Assembly (NCBI GenBank): GCA_947632635.1
Contig: CANRQA010000005.1
Location: forward strand, 1-46,040
Reading direction: 5' to 3'
Length of the DNA: 46,040 nt
From: an uncultured Clostridia bacterium
GTDB lineage: Bacteria > Bacillota > Clostridia > TANB77 > CAG-465
The notes beneath the pieces are model-generated. The model was given only the letters and a program-made list of their open reading frames with translations, searched no databases and was not told the DNA's origin. Below are positions 25,861 through 34,915 of the stretch, one piece after another. Position 1 is the first letter of the stretch, and each line of letters starts with the position of its first letter. A program made the translations under genes and the position numbers.

Positions 25861-27539
25861 ATGAAATATGATGTGTGCGTTATAGGTGGATGTAGTTTAG
25901 ACCAAATGTTTTATCAAAGGCCAGATTTAACATATGATAAAGAAGCAAATATGAAAGTACCAGGTGGAAAAGGTGCAAATCAAGCTGTTGCTGCAGCAAG
26001 AGCAGGAGCAAAAACTACAATCATTAGTAAAATAGGAAAAGATGATATAGGTAAAAATATATTAGAGAACTTAAATTTTAATATGGTAAATACGTCTAAT
26101 ATAGAAATGGTTGATGGATTGCAAAATGATTTTTCAAATATATATATAAATATAAAAGATAAGGATAACAAAATAGAGAGAGTTTCACGGAGCAATAAAT
26201 AGTTTTACAGAGGATATAATAGATAAATATAAAGATGTAATACTTTCCTCTAATATTATTGTGTGTCAGTTAAAAGTTCCAAAAGAAGTAACGGTAAAAT
26301 TAATAGAATTTTGTTATAAACATAGTAAAAAGTTAATATTAACTCCTTGTAGACCAGAAAAATTAAATATTAAGGATAAGGAAAACTTAAAATTAATTGA
26401 TAAAATATCTATCATAACAGCTAATAAAAAGGAATGTAAAACTATTTTTAATACTGATGATGTTTTATCATGTGTAAAAAAATATCCTAACAAATTAATT
26501 GTTACACTTGGAAAAGAAGGATTAGTATATCATAATGGTAAAAGATTTGTAAAAATGCCAGAAATAGATGTTGATGAAGTCATAGATACAACAGGTGCTG
26601 GAGATACTTTGTGCCGGTAATTTAGCATACTTTTTGTCTCAAGGTATTGATTTACAACATGCTTTAAGAAAAGCAATGTATGCATCAACTATGAAAATAA
26701 AAGTAAAATCAGCACAAGCAGGTATGCCATATAAAGAAGATTTAGAAGAATTTATTAGTAGTGATAGAAATAAAGAGTTTAATTATTCAAAAGAATTAAA
26801 TTTAGCTCTAAAAATGGTAAAAGGAGCTTATGACTATGTAAAAGCAAATAACAAATTTCAAATATATGAAAAACAAGATAGTACATTTGTTACAGATATT
26901 GATATAATGGTAGAAGAGTTTTTAACTAGTGAAATATTAAAAAAATTTAAAAAAGATAACTTCTTAACAGAAGAAAAGCATCCAGATGGCGTTTTAAGAG
27001 AAAGAACATGGATAATTGACCCTATAGATGGTACAAATCATTTTATAAAAAATGATGGAATGTGGGGCATACAACTTGCTTTCTATGATAAAGGTGCAAC
27101 ACAGTTTAGTGTTATATATTTGCCAAAAAAAGAAGAATTATATTATGCTGCAAATGGAATAGGAGCATTTATTAATAATAATAAAATATTAAATATAGAA
27201 GATGTACCTGCTAAAAGTTCTGTTGTCGAGTTTGCAGGTTCAATTATGTATTTACTTGACAGTAAAAAAATATATTTTGATAAGTTATTAGATAAAAAGA
27301 AAAATAAGTTAAAAGTATTAAATATTTTCCATGTAAATTCTAGTTGTATATCATTTACTAATTTGGTATCTGGGAAAACAAATGGGTTAATTATATCTAG
27401 TAAAAAATTATGGGATATTATGCCTGGTATGTTTCTTTGTAAAGAGGCTGGAATTAACTCATATTTACTAGATTTTAATGAAGATGGTTTAAAGTTATAT
27501 ACAAACAGCAGTGAGTTAAAAGAATTATTATTAAAATAG
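25861..27539 (+). pseudogene. PfkB-family sugar kinase fused to inositol-monophosphatase-like domain, two frameshifts
   Basis: Three successive frames make one protein of about 560 residues. Frame 1 (25861-26202) has the ribokinase N-terminus (CVIGGCSLD, VPGGKGANQAVAAARAGA). An extra C at about 26188 breaks it: with it removed the text continues VSGAINSFTEDI in frame 2. Frame 2 ends at DTTGAGDTLCR; removing the shift in the T-run at 26608-26610 (two Ts missing) gives GAGDTFCAGNLAYF in frame 3, the PfkB anion-hole motif. The same frame runs on without a stop into an IMPase domain (TWIIDPIDGTNHF, WDIMPGMFLCKEAG). Start ATG at 25861 follows GAGGTGGAG. The IMPase part is intact and could be made only from an internal start. 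Confidence 0.85.
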
Positions 27540-27566
27540 TTTAAACAGTTGATTATAGCAAAATTT

Positions 27567-27606
27567 AAAGAAATGTATAAGATAAAAACTATACATTTCT
27601 TTTTTG
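27567..27606 (+). terminator. Terminator after the PfkB-IMPase gene
   Basis: AAAGAAATGTATA (27567-27579) and TATACATTTCTTT (27590-27602) pair perfectly, followed by Ts. Confidence 0.88.
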
Positions 27607-27657
27607 ATTATTTTAAAATTTCTATTATTATTGCAATAAAAATAAAGATTTTAAATA

Positions 27658-27686
27658 TTGCAAATACTCCTAAAGTGTAGTATAAT
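27658..27686 (+). promoter_or_regulatory. miaB promoter
   Basis: TTGCAA (27658-27663), 17-bp spacer, TATAAT (27681-27686), 25 bp from the start codon. Confidence 0.7.
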
Positions 27687-27711
27687 GTCATATATTGTAG
27701 GAGAATAGAAA

Positions 27712-29097
27712 ATGAGATTTGTAAATAGTTATTTAAGTAAAATAAAAGAATATGTAATAAAAAATAATTTAACATATAGTATAGATACAATGGGCTGTCA
27801 AATGAATGAAAATGACTCTTTAAAATATAGTGGAATACTAGAAAGTATGGGATTTAAGGAGGCAGACTCAAAAACAGCTAATTTAATATTATTTAATACT
27901 TGTTGTGTGCGTGAAAATGCTGAAAATACTCTTTTTGGAAGATTAGGATTTTTAAAATCACGTAAAATAAAAGAGAAAAATGTATATATTGTTGTTGTTG
28001 GGTGTATGAGTCAACAAAAACATATTTTGGATAAAATTAAAGTATCATATCCTTTTGTAGATATTGTACTTGGTACAAATGCAATGAGTATTTTCCCAGA
28101 AAAATTATATAATGCAATAATAAATAATAAAAAATCTATTGAATATATAGAAGTAGGAAATGAGATTGAAGAAGAAGTCCCTATAAAATATGACGATAAA
28201 TTTAAGGCAAGTGTAAGTATTATTTATGGTTGTAATAATTTTTGCTCGTATTGCATAGTTCCTTATGTTAGAGGAAGAGAAAGAAGTAGAACTCCACAAG
28301 ATATAATTAATGATATAAATGAATTAGCAAAAAAGGGATATAAAGAAATAATGTTACTTGGACAAAATGTTAATTCATATGGTAATGATTTTAAAGAAGA
28401 TTCTTTAAAAGGCTATACTTTTCCAAAATTACTTAAAGAAATAGAAAAAATAAATGGTATTGAAATAATTAGGTTCATGTCACCACATCCAAAAGATTTT
28501 AGTGATGAGTTAATTGAAACTATAAAAAATTCAAAGAAAATTGCAAGACAAATACATTTACCATTGCAGTCTGGTAGTAGTAAGATTTTAAAAGAAATGA
28601 ATAGAAAATATACTAAAGAAAAGTATTTAGAAATTGTTGAAAAATTAAAAAAGGCGGATAAAAATATATCTTTTTCAACAGATATTATAGTAGGTTTTCC
28701 AAATGAAACAGAACAAGATTTTAAAGAAACTTTAGATGTTGTAAAAAAGGTTGGATTTGACCAAGTTTATATGTTCATATATTCAAAAAGAGTTGGTACA
28801 AGAGCTGCAAATATGACTGATGAAACAAAACCAGAAGAAAAAGTTAACCGTTTAGAAAGATTAAAATCATTATATGAAGAAATGTTGCCAGAACTTAATA
28901 AAAAAATGATAGGTAAAAGTTATAAAGTATTAGTGGAGGGAAAAAGTAAAAATAATGATAAATTATTTACTGGAAGAACAAGTCAAAATAAAGTAGTAGT
29001 ATTTGAAGCAAATAAACAAGATATAGGAAAGATAAAAAATGTTGAAATTGAAAGTGAACATCTTTGGTATTTAAAAGGTAAAATTGTAGATGATTAG
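27712..29097 (+). CDS. miaB: tRNA methylthiotransferase MiaB
   Basis: 461 residues, radical-SAM enzyme that adds the methylthio group to i6A37 of tRNAs. The N-terminal UPF0004 domain has TMGCQMNENDS, NTCCVRENAE and VGCMSQ, giving three Cys for the auxiliary cluster. The radical-SAM motif GCNNFCSYCIVPYVRGRERSR (CxxxCxxC) is at about 166-186. A C-terminal TRAM domain ends the protein (YKVLVEGKSK ... GRTSQNKVV). Start ATG at 27712 follows AGGAGAA. It has its own promoter and terminator. Confidence 0.97.
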   Translation: MRFVNSYLSKIKEYVIKNNLTYSIDTMGCQMNENDSLKYSGILESMGFKEADSKTANLILFNTCCVRENAENTLFGRLGFLKSRKIKEKNVYIVVVGCMSQQKHILDKIKVSYPFVDIVLGTNAMSIFPEKLYNAIINNKKSIEYIEVGNEIEEEVPIKYDDKFKASVSIIYGCNNFCSYCIVPYVRGRERSRTPQDIINDINELAKKGYKEIMLLGQNVNSYGNDFKEDSLKGYTFPKLLKEIEKINGIEIIRFMSPHPKDFSDELIETIKNSKKIARQIHLPLQSGSSKILKEMNRKYTKEKYLEIVEKLKKADKNISFSTDIIVGFPNETEQDFKETLDVVKKVGFDQVYMFIYSKRVGTRAANMTDETKPEEKVNRLERLKSLYEEMLPELNKKMIGKSYKVLVEGKSKNNDKLFTGRTSQNKVVVFEANKQDIGKIKNVEIESEHLWYLKGKIVDD

Positions 29098-29179
29098 TAA
29101 AGTAAATATTTAAAAATTAATAAACTATTTATATTATTAAAAAATAATAATAACTAAAAAAACATATAAATTTAATTAA

Positions 29180-29215
29180 AATAGTAGGAATAATATGGTT
29201 CTTACTATTTTTTAT
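29180..29215 (+). terminator. miaB terminator
   Basis: AATAGTAGGAA (29180-29190) pairs with TTCTTACTATT (29199-29209), one mismatch, followed by T-run. The rest of the 275-bp gap to 29372 holds the next promoter only. Confidence 0.8.
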
Positions 29216-29311
29216 GTGCGCTTGTTATAAGAATAAAATTATAGAAAATGTTATGATAATAAGAAAAAATAACGTTTATTTTAAAAATTTTTAAAAAGTT
29301 ATGTAATTAAG

Positions 29312-29340
29312 TTGCAAGATGTTTTGATTTATGATATAAA
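29312..29340 (+). promoter_or_regulatory. Promoter of the DUF4116 repeat operon
   Basis: TTGCAA (29312-29317), 17-bp spacer, TATAAA (29335-29340). Confidence 0.6.
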
Positions 29341-29372
29341 TAAGTTGTAAACATATTAAAGGAGGATAATAT

Positions 29373-31268
29373 ATGGATATAATAAAAGATAAAGAAAAAG
29401 CTATAGAAACAGTGAAACAAGATGGAAATGCTTTAGAATATGTAAGTGAAGAGCTAAGAGGAGATAAAGAAATAGTATTAGAAGCAGTAAGACAGAATGG
29501 AGAAGCATTATACTATGCAAGTGACGAACTAAAAGGAGATAGAGAAGTAGTATTAGAAGCAGTAAAACAAGATGGAGAAGCATTATACTATGCAAGTGAC
29601 GAACTAGAAAAAGATAGAGAAGTAGTATTAGAAGCAGTAAAACAAAATGTGGAAATATTCTACTTTGTAAGTGACGAACTAAAAAATGATAAAGAAATAA
29701 TATTAGAAGCAGTAAAACAAGATGGAGAAGTAGTCTTCTATGTAAGTGACGAACTAAAAAAAGATAAGGAATTTATATTAGAAGCAGTAAAGCAAGATGG
29801 AGAAGTATTATTCTATGCAAGTGACGAATTAAAAGGAGATAAAGAAGTAGTATTAGAAGCAGTAAAACAATATGGAATGGCCTTACAATATGCAAGTGAC
29901 GAATTACAAAAAGATAAAGAAGTAGTATTAGAAGCGGTAAAACAAAATGGATATGTATTACAATATGTAAGTGAAGAGCTAAAAAACGATAAAGAAGTTG
30001 TCTTGGAAGCAGTAAAACAAAATGGAGATGTATTATTCCATGTAAATGAAGAGTTAAGAGGAGATAAAGAAGTAGTATTGGAGGCAGTAAAACAAAATGG
30101 AAATGCATTCAGATATGCAAGTCGTGGATTAGAAAATGATAAGGAATTTATATTAGAAGCAGTAAAACAGGATGGAAATGTATTATATTATGCAAGTGAC
30201 GAACTAGTAGGAGATAAAGAGGTAGTTTTAGAAGCCGTAAAACAAAATGGATGGGCTTTACGATTTGCAAGCGATGAACTAAAAAGAGATAGAGAAGTAG
30301 TATTAGAAGCAGTAAAACAGGATGGAGATGTATTAGAAAGTGTAAGTGACGAATTAAAAAGAGATAAAGAAGTAGTGTTAGAAGCCGTAAAACAAAATGG
30401 AGGAGCTTTACGACATGTAAGTGACGAACTAAGAAAAGATAAGGAAGTAGTATTAGAAGCCGTAAAACAAAATGGAATGGCTTTATTGTATGCAAGTTCA
30501 AATTTCCTAGAGGATAGAGAAGTAGTGTTAGAAGCAGTAAAGCAAAATGGAAATGCATTAATATATGTAAGTAAAAAACTAAAAAATGATAAAGAAGTAG
30601 TATTAGAAGCAATAAAACAGGATGGCGAAGCATTAAAATATGCAAGTGACGAATTAAAAGGAGATAAAGAAGTAGTATTAGAAGCCGTAGAATCAGGAGG
30701 TAATTATGGCGAAGCATTAAGATATGCAAGTGATGAGCTAAAGGCAAATAAAGAATTTGTGTTGAAAGCAATAGGAATAGATGGATATGTATTAGAATAT
30801 GCAAGTGACGAATTAAAAAATAATAGAGAATTTGTATTAGAGGCAGCAAAAGTAGGTGGCCCCGGAGTAATGGAGTGTGCTAAAGAAGAATTTAAAAATG
30901 ATAAAGAAATTGCATTAGAATTTATAAAAAAATGTTATTGTGGTTTGGAATATTTAGGTGAAGAATTAAGATTAGATAAAGAGTTTGTGTTAGAAGCAAT
31001 AAGAATAGATGAAAATAACATAGATGCTGTAAGTGATGAATTGAAAGCAGACAAAGAATTTATGGAAAAAATAAATAGAATAATTGAAGAAGAAAATAAG
31101 GGAAAAGTTACAGAAATAGATGATGAAAACACACCAAGAGAAGAATTAGAAAAAGAGGCTGAAGCTAAAAAAACAGAAGCAAAAGCATTAGAAGATGAGG
31201 AAAGAAAAATAAAAGATTTGGAACAAACTATTAATAAAAAAGAACAAGGTAATCAAAGTATTACGTAA
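29373..31268 (+). CDS. DUF4116 repeat protein, 22 full repeats
   Basis: 631 residues. About 90 percent is a tandem array of a 25-residue unit, consensus DKEVVLEAVKQNGxALxYASDEL (residues about 6-559), matching the DUF4116 repeat. The units are nearly identical in the middle and drift at both ends (units 18, 20 differ in length by 3 and 1). It predicts a helical solenoid with a hydrophobic face. The C-terminus (about 575-631) is a charged coiled-coil. There is no signal peptide or membrane segment, so it is cytosolic. Start ATG at 29373 follows AAAGGAGGA. It heads a two-gene unit with the 31284 gene. Function of DUF4116 is not established; solenoids of this kind usually bind protein partners. 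Confidence 0.92.
   Translation: MDIIKDKEKAIETVKQDGNALEYVSEELRGDKEIVLEAVRQNGEALYYASDELKGDREVVLEAVKQDGEALYYASDELEKDREVVLEAVKQNVEIFYFVSDELKNDKEIILEAVKQDGEVVFYVSDELKKDKEFILEAVKQDGEVLFYASDELKGDKEVVLEAVKQYGMALQYASDELQKDKEVVLEAVKQNGYVLQYVSEELKNDKEVVLEAVKQNGDVLFHVNEELRGDKEVVLEAVKQNGNAFRYASRGLENDKEFILEAVKQDGNVLYYASDELVGDKEVVLEAVKQNGWALRFASDELKRDREVVLEAVKQDGDVLESVSDELKRDKEVVLEAVKQNGGALRHVSDELRKDKEVVLEAVKQNGMALLYASSNFLEDREVVLEAVKQNGNALIYVSKKLKNDKEVVLEAIKQDGEALKYASDELKGDKEVVLEAVESGGNYGEALRYASDELKANKEFVLKAIGIDGYVLEYASDELKNNREFVLEAAKVGGPGVMECAKEEFKNDKEIALEFIKKCYCGLEYLGEELRLDKEFVLEAIRIDENNIDAVSDELKADKEFMEKINRIIEEENKGKVTEIDDENTPREELEKEAEAKKTEAKALEDEERKIKDLEQTINKKEQGNQSIT
29388..31049 (+). repeat. 75-bp coding tandem repeat array
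   Basis: About 22 units of 75 bp, with the core GATAAAGAAGTAGTATTAGA kept nearly unchanged in the middle units. High DNA identity between units makes copy-number change by recombination or slippage likely. The same periodicity leaves long chance ORFs on the opposite strand. Confidence 0.9.
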
Positions 31269-31283
31269 AAGTGGAGGCATATT

Positions 31284-31688
31284 ATGGTTAATAATGAAGA
31301 AAATAACAAGTTAGTTGAGGTAAAAAAAGAAAGTATTTTTGCTAAAATAACAAACTTTTTCAAAAATCTTTTTAGTAGTAAAGAGAAGAGTATAATAGAC
31401 AATACTGTTAAAGAAGAAAATGTTGAAAAAATAGAAAAAAGTGAAACTGTACAAGAAAAAGATAAATTTACTGAAAGTATAAAAAATTATGAAAATAAAG
31501 ATAACGATATAATAGTATTAAAAAATCTATATCATGAAGGAAAAATAAGTGTAAAAGAACTAACAGATGAACAGTTAGAAAGAATATGTGAACTTTATGA
31601 TGAACAAATATTTAGACTAAAAGAGTCAAATGAAAGAAGAAAAGCAAAATTACTAGAATATAGAAATACAAAAATGAAAAACGCATAG
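31284..31688 (+). CDS. Small charged partner of the DUF4116 protein
   Basis: 134 residues, unrecognised. The N-terminus (residues about 18-36, FAKITNFFKNLFSSKEK) is an amphipathic aromatic and basic helix that could touch membrane or protein; the rest is Lys/Glu-rich with a C-terminal coiled-coil (LTDEQLERICELYDEQIF). It starts with ATG at 31284 after GTGGAGG, 15 bp after the DUF4116 stop, so the two are co-transcribed and may form a complex (inference from spacing only). Confidence 0.8.
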   Translation: MVNNEENNKLVEVKKESIFAKITNFFKNLFSSKEKSIIDNTVKEENVEKIEKSETVQEKDKFTESIKNYENKDNDIIVLKNLYHEGKISVKELTDEQLERICELYDEQIFRLKESNERRKAKLLEYRNTKMKNA

Positions 31689-31710
31689 TTTTATTAGTCT
31701 TTTGTATATA

Positions 31711-31737
31711 AGAAGGGAATATATCTCTTCTTTTTTC
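31711..31737 (+). terminator. Terminator of the DUF4116 operon
   Basis: AGAAGGGA (31711-31718) and TCTCTTCT (31724-31731) pair with one G-U, followed by T-run. Confidence 0.75.
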
Positions 31738-31795
31738 TTTTCTTAAGAATTAAATAATAATAACTAGCATATACTTGTACAAGGAGGTATATTAT

Positions 31796-32878
31796 ATGGT
31801 AGCAGCAAGAAGATTAAGAAAAAGTATGCTAAGAGAAAATAGTGGATTAGAAAATATAGGAAATATAGATTTATCAGGATATGAACATAAGAAAAATAAA
31901 GTAAGAAAACATGAAGATGACATATATATTAAAGATAATTTAGGAACATTTGATGATGAAAATACATATAAATTTAATTTAAAAACAAAGTATATTATTA
32001 AAATCTTCTTATCAATTGCAATAGTATTTTCATGTTTATGTGCAAAATTATTATTTAAAGAACAAGCAAAATCAAATAAATATATAGGATATATAATAAA
32101 TGAATATAAAAAAGATTATACAAAAGAGGGGGTTATAGAAAAATTTGAAGATATAGTAAATAGTGGATATGAAAAGGCAAAATATATTATACCAGAAGCT
32201 CTTGCAAATAAAGTAAAAGAAAAATATCTAGTAAGTATTAAGCCTAAAATAGCAGATTTTGAAGTGCAAGAAGTATTTAACAATATCTTTACAGTTACAA
32301 ATACTGAAAATAATATAATAGGTGAAATGCAAGAAAGCCAAACGATAACTGTGGATAATGTGAATAACATTGACACAGAAAATACTGGAGTTGGTGGAGG
32401 AGAGCCTATTGAAGTCGCGTTAAATGAAGCAAGTGACGAAACAGAATTTACAATGCAAGACAGCGTAAAAGAAATACTTAATAAAAATATAGAGATAAGA
32501 AAACCAGTAGAAGGAGTATTAACATCTGCATATGGAGATAGGGAAGAAATTTTTAAAGGTGTAAATCCATATCATACAGGTTTAGATATTGCAAATAAAC
32601 TAGACACACCAATAAAAAGTGCAACATGTGGAAAAGTAACAAAAACAGAAAAAGATAATAAATACTACGGAAATAATATTGAAATTGAAACATCAGGAGT
32701 AACATTTAAATATGCTCATCTTAACAAAATAGCTGTAGCTGTTGGTGATGAAGTAAATTTTGATACAATTATAGGATATATGGGAAGTACAGGAATGTCA
32801 ACAGGTTCACATTTACATTTTGAAATAAAACTAAATGGAAAAACTGTAGACCCAAGGCAAATAATAAGTTTTTATTAG
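31796..32878 (+). CDS. spoIVFA: M23 peptidase, SpoIVFA-like
   Basis: About 360 residues: a cytosolic basic N-terminus (about 1-60), one membrane segment (YIIKIFLSIAIVFSCLCAKLLF, about 63-84), a linker and a C-terminal LytM/M23 domain. All M23 residues are present: HTGLD (His about 260, Asp 264), YAHL (His 308) and HLH (339-341). Its overlap with SpoIVFA is topology plus the adjacent spoIVFB-like gene; SpoIVFA of B. subtilis regulates SpoIVFB and has a degenerate LytM domain. Start ATG at 31796 follows AAGGAGGT. If it is SpoIVFA, it localises SpoIVFB in the outer forespore membrane; an alternative is a plain M23 endopeptidase. Confidence 0.72.
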   Translation: MVAARRLRKSMLRENSGLENIGNIDLSGYEHKKNKVRKHEDDIYIKDNLGTFDDENTYKFNLKTKYIIKIFLSIAIVFSCLCAKLLFKEQAKSNKYIGYIINEYKKDYTKEGVIEKFEDIVNSGYEKAKYIIPEALANKVKEKYLVSIKPKIADFEVQEVFNNIFTVTNTENNIIGEMQESQTITVDNVNNIDTENTGVGGGEPIEVALNEASDETEFTMQDSVKEILNKNIEIRKPVEGVLTSAYGDREEIFKGVNPYHTGLDIANKLDTPIKSATCGKVTKTEKDNKYYGNNIEIETSGVTFKYAHLNKIAVAVGDEVNFDTIIGYMGSTGMSTGSHLHFEIKLNGKTVDPRQIISFY

Positions 32879-32893
32879 TTTAATGGGGAATAT

Positions 32894-33535
32894 ATGAAAA
32901 TAAATACACCAATATTAAAAATAGAAATAGAAACAATTTTTATAATAATAGTTTTTATTTCTATTTTTTCACAAATTTTTCAAAATTATATGTTATCATA
33001 TTATATATGCTATCTTTTTATATTATTTCATGAACTTGCACATATGCTAATTTCATCTTTATTTGGAATAAATGTAAAAGGAATAAAATTTACAATTTCA
33101 GGAGTTTCGATAAATATAGATAAACATGATTTATATAATGATAAATTAAATTTTATTTCTATTATAAGAAATATTATAATATATTTAGCAGGACCAATAT
33201 CAAACATTATACTTGCATTTACTTTTCATAGTATAGAAATGGTATTTGAAATAAATATTTTTTTAGCAATAGTAAATTTGCTACCAATATATCCACTAGA
33301 TGGATATAACATTTTAAAAAATATTTTATTACTAAAAAATAAATATATAGAAGATAGAATTTTAGATAATATAGAAAATGCATTTATGTCTATATTATTT
33401 GTAATAGCAATTTTTCAATTTGTTTTAACAACAAATATTTCAATATTTATATTTGTTTTATACGTTTATATGCTAAAACAAATTAGTAAAAAAGATCGAA
33501 AAATAGCTAATATAATTGATTACTTAACATATTAA
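32894..33535 (+). CDS. spoIVFB: M50 intramembrane metalloprotease, SpoIVFB-like
   Basis: 213 residues, several membrane segments. The HExxH motif is HELAH (46-50) inside a membrane segment, and the third zinc ligand is the Asp of LPIYPLDGYN (about 136), the site-2-protease arrangement. SpoIVFB cleaves pro-sigma-K in the mother cell. Start ATG at 32894 follows GGGGAAT, 15 bp after the M23 gene, so the pair forms one unit as spoIVFAB does in B. subtilis. No CBS domain is seen. In B. subtilis the spoIVF operon is read by sigma-E; no clear sigma-E promoter could be assigned here. Confidence 0.82.
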   Translation: MKINTPILKIEIETIFIIIVFISIFSQIFQNYMLSYYICYLFILFHELAHMLISSLFGINVKGIKFTISGVSINIDKHDLYNDKLNFISIIRNIIIYLAGPISNIILAFTFHSIEMVFEINIFLAIVNLLPIYPLDGYNILKNILLLKNKYIEDRILDNIENAFMSILFVIAIFQFVLTTNISIFIFVLYVYMLKQISKKDRKIANIIDYLTY

Positions 33536-33586
33536 AATAATATTTCAAACAAATTACAAAAATATTACATTTTTTTATAAAAACAC

Positions 33587-33615
33587 TTGATTTTTTAAAA
33601 AAAAGATAGTATTAT
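33587..33615 (+). promoter_or_regulatory. ftsA promoter
   Basis: TTGATT (33587-33592), 17-bp spacer, TATTAT (33610-33615). Confidence 0.6.
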
Positions 33616-33646
33616 ATATATAACATTTGAGTTGGGGGTGCAAAAA

Positions 33647-34894
33647 GTGGCTATTGGGGATATAATAGTTGGTCTTGATATAGGCGTTTCTAAAGTCAGC
33701 TGTGTAATAGGACAAGTTAATAAATTTAGCGAAATAGAAGTTATAGGCTATGGACTTGCCAATAATTCCGGAATAAAAAAAGGGCAAATTATTGATCCAC
33801 CAACTGTTGCAAACTCAATAAAAGAGGCTGTAAGTTATGCAGAACAAGTATCGGAACTTTCAGTTAATTCGGCATATGTTAATATAAAAGGCATGAATGT
33901 TAGAATTGAAAAAGTAGTCATGGAATCTGATGTTGAAAAACCTGATGATGGAATGACGATAAATGATATTTATAACCTCTTTGATAAAATACAAATGTCG
34001 ACTAAATTAGAAAAAGATGAGCAAATTATTGATATATTACCATATGAATATCGAGTAAATGGTAGAGTATATAAAGAAGAACCAATAGGTGCTTTTTCTA
34101 AAACATTTGCTATGGAAGTAGAAGTGGTAATAGCAAAAGGCGAATATATATATGGCTTACAAAAAACATTAAAACTTGCTGATTTAAAATTAGACGGACT
34201 TATACTTGAAACATTAGCAACTTCAAATATTGTTTTAATGCCAGAAGAAAAAGAAATGGGAGTATTACTTGTAGATATTGGTGGGGGACACACTGATATA
34301 TCAGTATATAAAAATTCAAAAATTGAATTTTACACTACAATTCCTGTTGGAGGAGATCATATAACGAGTGATATAGCACTTACATTTGATATATCTACTG
34401 AAGAAGCAGAAAAATTAAAAAGGCAGTATAATTTGGCAATTATGGCAATGATTACAAATAATCATGAAGTAAAATTACAAACCAAAATGTCAGAACAAAA
34501 CAATAATATAGTAAATTGTAGTGATATTGTTCAAGTAATTGAAGCAAGAATAAAAGAAATTTACCAGATTATAAAGAAAATGATAGCAGACAACAATTTG
34601 TCTAGTAAAATTGAATGTATGGTTCTTACAGGACAAGGTATTAGTCAAATTGTAGGTGCTGAGGAATTAGCAATGTTAACTTTGAAAATAAATCAGGTAA
34701 GAATTTGTTCTCCAAAATTAATAAATATAATCAAACCACAACATACAACAGTATTTGGAATGGTAAGATATATATCAAGTTTGGGATTAAGTAAACATGT
34801 AAATAGTGACGTTGAGATAGTCACAGAAGAAACATTTAAACAAAAGCTATTAGGTGGGTTAAAGAAAATAAATATATTTAAAAAAAATAGGTAA
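33647..34894 (+). CDS. ftsA: Cell division actin-like protein FtsA
   Basis: About 415 residues. Actin-fold features: GLDIGVSKVSCVIGQV (phosphate 1), LLVDIGGGHTDISVY (phosphate 2), and TGQGISQI near the C-terminus. The C-terminus KLLGGLKKINIFKKNR is a basic amphipathic helix that anchors FtsA to the membrane. It links FtsZ to the membrane at mid-cell. The GTG at 33647 is preferred because GGGGGTG lies six bases upstream; an in-frame TTG at 33632 overlaps that ribosome site. ftsZ follows 21 bp later. Confidence 0.92.
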   Translation: MAIGDIIVGLDIGVSKVSCVIGQVNKFSEIEVIGYGLANNSGIKKGQIIDPPTVANSIKEAVSYAEQVSELSVNSAYVNIKGMNVRIEKVVMESDVEKPDDGMTINDIYNLFDKIQMSTKLEKDEQIIDILPYEYRVNGRVYKEEPIGAFSKTFAMEVEVVIAKGEYIYGLQKTLKLADLKLDGLILETLATSNIVLMPEEKEMGVLLVDIGGGHTDISVYKNSKIEFYTTIPVGGDHITSDIALTFDISTEEAEKLKRQYNLAIMAMITNNHEVKLQTKMSEQNNNIVNCSDIVQVIEARIKEIYQIIKKMIADNNLSSKIECMVLTGQGISQIVGAEELAMLTLKINQVRICSPKLINIIKPQHTTVFGMVRYISSLGLSKHVNSDVEIVTEETFKQKLLGGLKKINIFKKNR

Positions 34895-34915
34895 GTTTTT
34901 GAGGAGGAATATGTA

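Noticed and set aside
29401-30849. Long ORFs on the minus strand opposite the DUF4116 repeats
   Set aside because: They are Leu/His-rich periodic mirrors of the 75-bp coding repeat, with no ribosome sites; the repeat period alone keeps the antisense frame open.
31741-31795. Sigma-E promoter before the M23 gene (CATATACT at 31768)
   Set aside because: A -10-like match exists but no acceptable -35; too weak to annotate.
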